Source of the DNA: Gyrodactylus bullatarudis
Lineage: Eukaryota > Platyhelminthes > Monogenea > Gyrodactylidea > Gyrodactylidae
NCBI GenBank assembly: GCA_012064415.1
Contig: SSNU01000088.1
Span: forward strand, 1-64,000
Reading direction: 5' to 3'
DNA: 64,000 nt
Numbering within the stretch: the first letter of the stretch is position 1; every line of letters starts with the position of its first letter. A program made the position numbers and the translations under genes. This document shows, piece after piece, positions 57,101 to 64,000 of this stretch. The notes beneath the pieces were generated by a model. That model did not search any database. It worked only from the letters and a program-made list of their open reading frames with translations, and was not told the origin of the DNA.

Positions 57101-59741
57101 TGCTTCAAGAGAAATCTGACTAAAGAAATTAAAGTTGCTCAATTGGCCGGCTCTGTTGCTGAAATATCTGCCTATCATCATGGTGAACAATCATTAATGG
57201 GTACGATTATTGGTCTGGCTCAAGACTTTGTCGGATCGAATAATGTCAACCTCCTGATGCCCAATGGTCAATTTGGCACTAGGCTGAATGGAGGCAAAGA
57301 CTCTGCTAGTCCTAGATACATTCATACATGCTTGAATCCTCTGGCTCGTCTCATCTTTCATCCTGATGACGATCCTCTATTGATATATCTCAGAGATGAT
57401 AATCGATCAATAGAGCCACAGTTTTATCTTCCCGTAGTACCAATGGTCCTTGTCAACGGAACTGAAGGTATCGGAACTGGATGGTCTTCTAAAATTTGTA
57501 ATCATGATCTTCTTGATGTCATTAGAATCTTGAGGAATCTTTTAAATGACAAGGAAATTGATGACCTGAAACCTGCCTATCGTGGATTCAAGGGAGAGAT
57601 ATTCGAACTAGAAACGGACAAGAGATTTGTATCATTCGGTGAGATTTCCATAATCGATGATGGAGTCATTGAAATTACCGAGTTACCCATTCGTATTTGG
57701 ACTCAAAATTATAAGGAAAGCGTCCTTGAAGCAATGCTCAATGATCCCGGGAAATCATCACAGTCTATCACGTAATTAGATTTCATTCGATAAACTATCA
57801 TTTTAATTCACTTTTATTCCTTCAGCGACTACAAGGAATATCACACTGATCAAACTGTCAAGTTTGTAGTTCGTCTCTCCAAGGAACAGATGAAGAATGC
57901 TGAGAGTGTCGGCCTTCATCGTTACTTCAAGCTAACCTCACAAATCTCTCTCAATAGTATGGTCCTCTTTGATCGTTATCAATGCATCACCAAGTATGAA
58001 TCTACCAAAGAAATCCTCAAGGAATTCTTCCCTGTCCGAATGGAGTTTTACAGGAAACGCAAAGATTACCTTGAAGCTCGCCTGAAAGCAGAAGTGGAAA
58101 AGTTGGACAATCAGGTCCGTTTTATTCTTGAGAAAATTGAGGGTAAAATCAAGATTGAGAATAAATCGAAGAAAGAACTCATTCAAACCCTGGCCAATGC
58201 CAACTACAGTTCAGATCCCGTACGTCTTTGGAAGAAGAGACATGCCAATTCTAATCCGGATGACGACACAGTTTCAGAGAATGATCTAGCCCTTGACGAA
58301 AGCACTCCCGCCGACTTTGAGTACATCCTTGGTATGTCTCTATGGTCTCTGACATTGGAAAAGAAAAATGATCTCATGAACATACAAAAGACAAAGCACA
58401 AACAACTTGAAGCCTTACAAAGTAAGACGCCTAAAGATCTATACCTAGATGACTTGGAAGCCATCGAAAAGACATACAAACAAATTCTCAATGACAATGA
58501 GAAAGAGCTCAAATTGATTCATGAGAAAAAGTCATCCCCTAAAAGCACAAAGGGAAATAACAGAGGGTCTAATAAACTTGTCACAATAGCTGACACCTTG
58601 CCTTGTCCGGACGGTGTCAGAATCATCCCACAAATTGACGAGGACATGAAGAATAAAGCAATTAAAGATCGTATAACAAGCTCAAAGAGGAAAATAACCA
58701 CATTCAAAAAGACCAATGGCCTAGAAGACAGTGCACCAGCACAGCTGGATGATATTGATGAATTTGAGATTGATGCTAGCACTGAAATTCCCCTGAGAGA
58801 ACGCCTCTCAGTCAATGGTAAGAATTTTATTGGGAATATAACCTACCCCAAGTCTCTTCCAGACGTTTCGGTACTGAGATGATCAAGTACCCTCTAAAGT
58901 TCAGTGGGATAAGACGCCTTTACTTTGAACTCTCTTCAATTTTATCTAAAAACCTTTTTACATTCCCATTGGTCCAGATCTGTAAAACCATACGAAATTA
59001 ATTAAATAGGAATACCAAGTTGTTTAGATAAAATTGAAGGCAGATTACTCAGAAATGACGAGTGCTATATTATTTCATTTTGAATAATAACCACAAAAAC
59101 ACATTTACAGATGGACCAACAACGTCAACTCCGAAAAAGACACCCAACTCACGAAAGAAAAAGATTGTCTCTGAGGAAGGGACCGCGTCTTTGAAAAAGA
59201 AAAAACCTGCCAATAGTAATAATGCCAAGGCAGGAAAGGGAAAGGGCAGGAAAGCGACAAAGAAAGATCCCTGGGAAATATCCTCTGACGAAGAGGACAA
59301 TGATGATCAGGTTTCAATAATTTCCTACTCTGACGAAGCAGGAGAAGAAGCAAGCGATAAAAACCTGACAGTTAACGATAGTGGCATTTTAATTGATGAT
59401 GTCCCAGAGACTCCGGTTAAGAAGGCGAAAATTGTCAAGAGTCCTGCCACAACTAGAAAATCAAGTAGGTTTCACTAATATTAGAGATAACAAAAAATCT
59501 TGATTCACTGCATAAATTACTCAATAGATCGTGCTTCAGCCAATGCAAAAAAGTCTTACATTTTTGATAGTGAAGATGGCGGCAACCCCACAGACTTGGA
59601 CTATTCGGATTCTGATGATGTAAAAGGGTAAGTCTCCTTTCACCAGGGACAACTTTGAGCATAATCATTTCCTTTTTATTGCACAGAAAAAAAACTAAAA
59701 AAGCCAAGGCCGACTCGGATTCTGACTACGATGGTCTATAG
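54075..59741 (+). CDS. TOP2: DNA topoisomerase II (type IIA), 10 exons
   Basis: Exons: 54075-54454, 54508-54973, 55037-55312, 55390-55687, 56227-56449, 56512-57771, 57826-58817, 59111-59464, 59528-59627, 59687-59741. Phases match and total 4404 nt (1467 aa). The enzyme passes one DNA duplex through a transient break in another, for chromosome segregation and transcription. The GHKL ATPase has EILVNAADN (about 104) and GRNGFGAKLCN (about 180). TOPRIM has EGDSAKT (Glu about 474) and DQDQDGSH (about 553-560). The breakage-reunion domain has the catalytic Tyr in SPRYIHT (about 817). A charged C-terminal tail contains Lys-rich nuclear-localisation-like runs and SDSD patches. The first 38 residues before Met39 are an extra, Ser/Lys/Arg-rich extension (LFKFLAPVGEISRQRSFFSS) that looks like a mitochondrial presequence; the nuclear form could start at Met39. 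Intron 4 carries a long hairpin. Confidence 0.95.
55994..56167. repeat. Long perfect-type hairpin in Top2 intron 4
   Basis: 55994-56070 pairs with 56091-56167 (about 75 of 77 positions) around a 20-base pyrimidine-rich loop. It is flanked by (ATT)n on both sides, and the 3' splice site lies 60 bases downstream. It could be a young foldback MITE, and if transcribed it would form a long double-stranded RNA stem. Confidence 0.8.
58838..59045. repeat. Dispersed repeat in Top2 intron 7
   Basis: Matches 33140-33290 (CTCTTCCAGACGTTTCGGTA, CAATTTTATCTAAAAACCTT). Internally, TTTTATCTAAAAAC pairs with GTTTAGATAAAATTGAAG near 59022. A nonautonomous insertion that makes this intron long. Confidence 0.55.
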
Positions 59742-59830
59742 TCATCCTTATCTTTCTCGTCACAACAAGAAAACAATTCCTTTCATAAACCTTGTGTATA
59801 TTTTTTAATTTTTTTTACAACTTTTTTATC

Positions 59831-59836
59831 AATAAA
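59831..59836 (+). terminator. Polyadenylation signal AATAAA (Top2)
   Basis: Canonical hexamer about 90 bases after the Top2 stop codon. Confidence 0.65.
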
Positions 59837-60205
59837 TACTGAATTTTTGAATTTGCCTTTTTTGATTTGAGGCTGAGATTCTTGAAAATTTCAAGAAACA
59901 TGTCATGTGAAAAGGAATTGAGTATGAATCATAGTGGCTGACAAAAAATGTGACATTTGATGACAAATACAAAACTAATGAGAAGAACGAAATCATGCAA
60001 GATTTCTCTGGAGTTCTCAGAATTGGTCATTACATAACACATAATATAATAGCAATGCTCACATACAAAAAATGATTGATTTGAATCCAAAAGATCTCAG
60101 AAAATTTTATTCAAAAAACAAAGTCGTCAACTGTTTTCGAAAAAATCGTTTTTATAATAAATATAATAAGTTATATTACCAAATTTACGATTTAATTTGA
60201 TCTGT
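59837..60205. other. Convergent interval between Top2 and eIF1A
   Basis: Holds both 3' ends. A minus-strand AATAAA (complement at 60106-60111) lies about 95 bases beyond the eIF1A stop. Nothing else was recognised. Confidence 0.5.
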
Positions 60206-61285
60206 TCACTTCTTTTTCGATTTGTATCCTTTGATTGAGTTTTGGAATTCACTTAGTTTGCTCATTAATTCAGCATTAGAGATGGGAGCAGGTTCATCTT
60301 CCTCCTTATCTTCATTCCCCTCGACAAGGTCTGAGCTAAAATTCAAACGGAATTGTCACTAAATACGATATGTTTGATACAATTTTTAAACTTACAATGT
60401 GCTTGTCTTGGTTTTTACTTTATTCAGAGAACTGAAATGATGAGAATATATTGTTTTTGTTTTATCAAAAGAAATTATCAGCTTAGCTTACTAGTCTTTT
60501 TCAAGTTTCGGCTCATCAATATTCATACCAGCAAGGATTTTTTCCATCTCAATCTGTTGACGTGTCTTGTTCTGATTACTGGATGTATTGTAACTAGCAG
60601 ATTTTTCTTTATTTTTGGATTTATAATCAATCTTTTTATCTTCCTCCTCTTCGCTTTCTTCTTCTTCCTCGCTTTCATCGTCATCGTCCTCAGAATCATC
60701 TTCTTCGTCACTATCTTCCTCCTCAGAAGAGTCGTCATCATCATCATTTTCATCAAGCATGTCTTGAATTGGTCGATTCAAATTTCTACTTCCCATAATA
60801 TTTGAAAGAATATCCTCATCGTCAGAGTCAAGGTTAACTTTGCCCTCATTACTAAACTTGATGACTTCATTTTTAAGTTCCTCTGCCACGTCGGTGATTT
60901 GATTTAGATTCTTGAGATGACGAACTTCATCGTTGTTATACTTGGCAATCACATCACAAATCTCTGGTTGGAATGGACGTAAACTGACAAGAACCACATC
61001 ATTTACGCTTATCCATACTTTTTTACGAAGTTTACCTCTGATGACACCAATCCGATGTGACCCATCGTAGAATTTAAGATCAAGTTTCACATTTCCCAAT
61101 AATGCGAGAACGAGAGCGTATTCTAGTTATTATTAGACAGTTAAATCAATTAATTACCTTGACCTTCTTCTTTCAGGACAATTTCACGCTTAGTGGATTC
61201 ATTTTCATTCTTACCTCTACGTCTATTTTTACCTCCCTTTCCTAAAAATGTAATTGAATTTTAAATTACCTTTATTTTTAGGCAT
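60206..61285 (-). CDS. EIF1A: Translation initiation factor eIF1A with extended tail, 5 exons
   Basis: Exons (5' to 3'): 61270-61285, 61158-61241, 60492-61122, 60396-60431, 60206-60335. Phases match and total 897 nt (298 aa). The N-terminus [20 protein letters not shown] and the OB-fold ([40 protein letters not shown]) are typical of eIF1A, which binds the 40S A site and promotes scanning. The usual protein is about 145-150 aa and ends in an acidic tail with the eIF5B-binding DIDDI-type end. Here the tail runs another 150 residues: a [11 protein letters not shown] stretch, a long Asp/Glu/Ser run, a [11 protein letters not shown]ys-rich stretch, the block [20 protein letters not shown] and a basic end KGYKSKKK. 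The terminal DIDDI motif is absent. It could be the sole eIF1A or a diverged paralogue. Confidence 0.88.
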
Positions 61286-61455
61286 TATAATCCAAGAAAC
61301 CTAGTTATTATGATATTTTCAAATAAGTGCACTATTGTTAACAAAACTTAAAATCAAGTTTTTCATGATGATTTTATGTTGTGTTTAATCATTCCTTCTA
61401 ATTAATAAGAAAAAATTGTGAATGTTTGAAAACATTTTATGAGAGGTATTCAACA
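61286..61455. promoter_or_regulatory. 170-bp bidirectional promoter, eIF1A / F-BAR gene
   Basis: Only 170 bp separate the divergent start codons of the eIF1A and F-BAR genes, unless one has a further 5' noncoding exon. The sequence is AT-rich and no TATA or initiator stands out. Confidence 0.5.
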
Positions 61456-63314
61456 ATGTCAGCTGATGTGATTAATTTAGGAGTACATTTATGGGTAAAT
61501 TTTTGAATGTTATTTCAAATAGAATCAAACATCGAATATTATTAAATATCAAGACACTGGATATGCTCTGAATGAAAGATTATACAAGTTTCTTCTCGAT
61601 TTTTCCAAACTACAAAGTGAATCTTTTCAGTCACAAAAGTAAATTTATCCAGAATATAATCATTCAATTACTCTTCAATGATTCAAAAAATAATTTTATA
61701 AATATTTATCAGAAAACTCTGTGAAAAGTACACTGTGGATATTCAGAAAAGCGTCGGTGTTGACAATACCTATGCCAGTGCTTTTAATGATTTTGTACAG
61801 CTTTTCTATAGATTAGTAGAGAAAGAATCTCTAATCTCAGATGCATTTGAGCTTCATGCAAATGGAACTGTCAAATCAGCCCTTGACGAGCAAAAGAAGC
61901 GAATTAAAAAATGGAAATCTGATAGAGATCGTTTTAACAGTGAAATGAAATCTCAGACTCGAATTATTGAAGATGAAATGAAACGGTACAAGGATAAATA
62001 CCGAGAAATGATAAAAATGAAAACTGAAGCAGAACGCATTGAGGCGGACAAAACCCTTTCGAGACTTCATGTGGAAAAGGTGAGTATTTTAGTGGTATCA
62101 TTACATTCCAGATCAAATCTTTCCATCGATTAATAATTTTCACTTACTTTTGTATCTATATTTTTTCTCATGTCAAATGCATCTAGGTACCCGTAGAAAG
62201 AGATGGTAAAGTAAGCCAAACGAATAGCTTAAAATATCATTAATTTAAATTGAAAACGGAACCTCCTTGTGTAAAGATTTTTGGATAAATGTTTCTCTTA
62301 ATTCCTATCACTGATGAGTAGAATTTTACTTCTGATAATAATTTTACCCTGGAAATAAATGGTCCAATTCTCAACTGTATTTAAATGTGAAATTTTTAGC
62401 TCTGCAATCAAGTGAGCCAAGTAAAAATTGATTTAAAAAAATCAGATTCACCTCTAACGGAGGTTATCATACGGATAAATCAATATTATTTAATATCCCT
62501 AATAGTTTAGTATATCCTAATAATAAATTTCTGGTCTTGTTTATCCACTTTCTTTCTTGCTATCTTTATCCTACCATTAACATTCCTCCACTAATTTTAG
62601 TAATCCTTCTTCATAAGATTAATTGACAATTTCTTCTTCCCTTCCCAATAAAGAATGAAGATTATATAATAATATTCTGATCAATTTATCTAGGGACTTT
62701 ATAGCTATTTTTTTGCATGAAAACAATCTAGCCAAGAATAACCATTTAATTATAATTAACAAAAAGAAACAGCCTAAAAATATTCTACATTGTAAATGTA
62801 TTAATTACCTTTAGTTATATTTTCAATTTACTTTACAATAATTTTTGTTTCAATGATACTCGTAGTAATTCATTGAGTATTCTTACATTGAGCATCATTG
62901 AAACTTTATTGTGATAAAGTAGTATTTTTTTACTCAACCATTAAGAAAAAAAGTAACCCCTCCCCATCTAACAATACAATATATTTCATTGAATAAAATG
63001 AGGAAAAATCTTTTAAAAAATGCATATCTAATTTAAAGGCAATTGCCAATTATCACGCAAAGCAGGCAGAATTTGAAAAGGCTCGCCAGGATTATTCAAT
63101 AGCCTTGGAACAGTTTAACTCTTATCGGAGAAATCATTTCTCAAACACTTTACCCCTATGGGGTAGTGCTGGTTATACAATCAATCGTGAACGTGTTGAT
63201 AACACAAAAAATCTCATGAATGTAATGACTGATCGATTTGGAGTATTTGTCGAACAAATCACACGAGTTCACAAGGAACTCTCGGAAATATCCGCCACAA
63301 TTAGTTGTGAAGAG
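61456..63314 (+). CDS. F-BAR protein, CIP4/Toca-1-like, 5' part (gene runs off the window)
   Basis: Exons: 61456-61494, 61523-61638, 61713-62079, optional 62187-62210, 63039-63314; phases match throughout. The start MSADVINLGVHLWNQTSNI, followed by ALNERLYKFLLDFSKLQ and KKLCEKY, follows the CIP4/FNBP1 F-BAR pattern (xELWDQ..., then a helix ending in LxKKY). Long charged helices follow (KRIKKWKSDRDRFNSEMK, KRYKDKYREMIKMKTEAE). The last exon has QDYSIALEQFNSYRRNHFSN, matching the DYxxxLxxFNxxxxxYYxxxxP block late in this domain. F-BAR dimers bend membranes in endocytosis and actin assembly. The HR1 and SH3 domains expected downstream are outside the window. F-BAR is fairly sure; the CIP4 subfamily is by pattern memory. 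Confidence 0.65.
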
Positions 63315-64000
63315 GTGAGTATTTTCTAAAATGAAATTTTAATCTTCATCATTATTTACCATAAGAATATCTTTTCATCTATCAAGTTGAAATAAGCAAT
63401 AATATAATATATCAATATAAAAAATGTCTACATAATTTGAGATCAAGTTTGAAACTGCCAAGTTTCTATTGGCTAATGAATACTTCATGCTCATTGGTTG
63501 TTGTTTTTTTGGGATACAAAGATCGTAAAATACTCAATGCATGAATGAATTTATTTCGAGTCATTGTTTGTGAAATCGATTGTATTTTTAAAATCCGCGT
63601 CAACAAATTATGAATGAATTTTACTACGATAATTGATAAAATCATGTTTTTGAGCAGTCTGTATGACTTTTCGGATAGGAATTTTTCTGATAGTTTTTTA
63701 AAAATTCCTTCTCTACATGTCCAGATCATTCTCTGATAATTTTTTATGGATATCAAAACAAGGAACCTTTTTTAGAGGATAATAGAATCATATTTGATAT
63801 AGAATCACAATATCTGGTTGTTGTACATAAAAGCCAGTGATTTTATGCTAGATTGTCTAAAATAGGATAGGTTATCTTTTCAATCTCATTCAATTGTAAA
63901 TTCATCAAAATTTCTATTTTGATTACATTTCAAAATCCCTCCAACTTTTGTATTTTCTCTTGCATTTATAATTTGCACAGAGTTTATGTAAATAGAGAGA
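63315..64000. other. Intron of the F-BAR gene with a promoter-like repeat copy
   Basis: Starts with the donor GTGAGT. 63450-63600 is a diverged copy of the module at 39115: two ATTGG boxes, then CGAGTCATTGTTTGTGAAAT. A final CACAG near 63980 is followed by a quick in-frame stop, so no further exon was called. The minus frame at 63466-63756 is not supported. Confidence 0.45.

Noticed and set aside
60353..60805. A 150-aa plus-strand frame rich in Ile, Leu and Phe that mimics a membrane protein
   Set aside because: It is the antisense of the Asp/Glu/Lys-rich tail of eIF1A.
1..64000. CRISPR arrays, bacterial operons or prophage
   Set aside because: The genes have spliceosomal introns and animal domains; no regularly spaced direct repeats were seen.
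63975..64000. A further F-BAR exon after TTGCACAG
   Set aside because: In the required phase it meets a stop after four codons.

Overview
The window is AT-rich animal DNA. It carries seven protein-coding genes whose exons could be joined by splice site and phase, plus long stretches of intergenic DNA full of palindromic (foldback) and other DNA-transposon remains. The animal calls rest on a rhodopsin-type GPCR, CHD1, an SCAF4/8-like CTD-binding factor, type IIA topoisomerase II, eIF1A, an F-BAR protein of CIP4/Toca type and a CEP350-like centrosomal protein. Short GT-AG introns, runs of Asn/Ser/His and many Tc1/mariner, piggyBac and foldback remains suggest an invertebrate, perhaps an arthropod such as a mite. 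No marker in the window fixes the phylum, so that last step is a guess.

Layout. 1-8.9 kb holds no convincing whole gene: foldback remnants, a LINE reverse-transcriptase scrap, a small MITE and two short exon-like frames. 9.0-10.3 kb (minus) is a single-exon GPCR. 10.9-18.9 kb (plus) is a 14-exon gene whose C-terminus resembles CEP350; intron 9 carries a SINE piece containing a hammerhead-ribozyme core. 19.2-25.1 kb (plus) is a 9-exon CID+RRM protein (SCAF4/8-like) with a TA-flanked MITE in its last intron. 25.1-46.1 kb is a transposon graveyard: long foldbacks, a frameshifted Tc1/IS630-type transposase, a broken piggyBac, a tRNA-derived SINE and a repeated promoter-like module. 46.1-53.3 kb (minus) is complete CHD1 (1667 aa, 9 exons) with a deleted mariner in an intron. 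54.1-59.7 kb (plus) is complete topoisomerase II (1467 aa, 10 exons). 60.2-61.3 kb (minus) is eIF1A with an unusually long tail (298 aa). 61.5 kb to beyond 63.3 kb (plus) is the start of a CIP4/Toca-like F-BAR gene that runs off the window.

Genes are arranged head-to-head in three places (GPCR/CEP350-like, CHD1/Top2, eIF1A/F-BAR), so each pair may share a regulatory interval. CHD1, Top2 and the SCAF-like factor are all nuclear chromatin or transcription proteins, but this is ordinary neighbourhood in an animal genome and not an operon.

The items most worth a second look are the hammerhead core in a SINE, the topoisomerase II start region (overlapping uORF plus a presequence-like extension), the doubled-length eIF1A, a 24-nt phase-0 microexon in the F-BAR gene, and a large family of near-perfect 500-740 bp foldback elements, some of which enclose short open frames. 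All joins were made by eye; total exon lengths are exact multiples of three for the CEP350-like gene, the SCAF-like gene, CHD1, Top2 and eIF1A, which supports the models.
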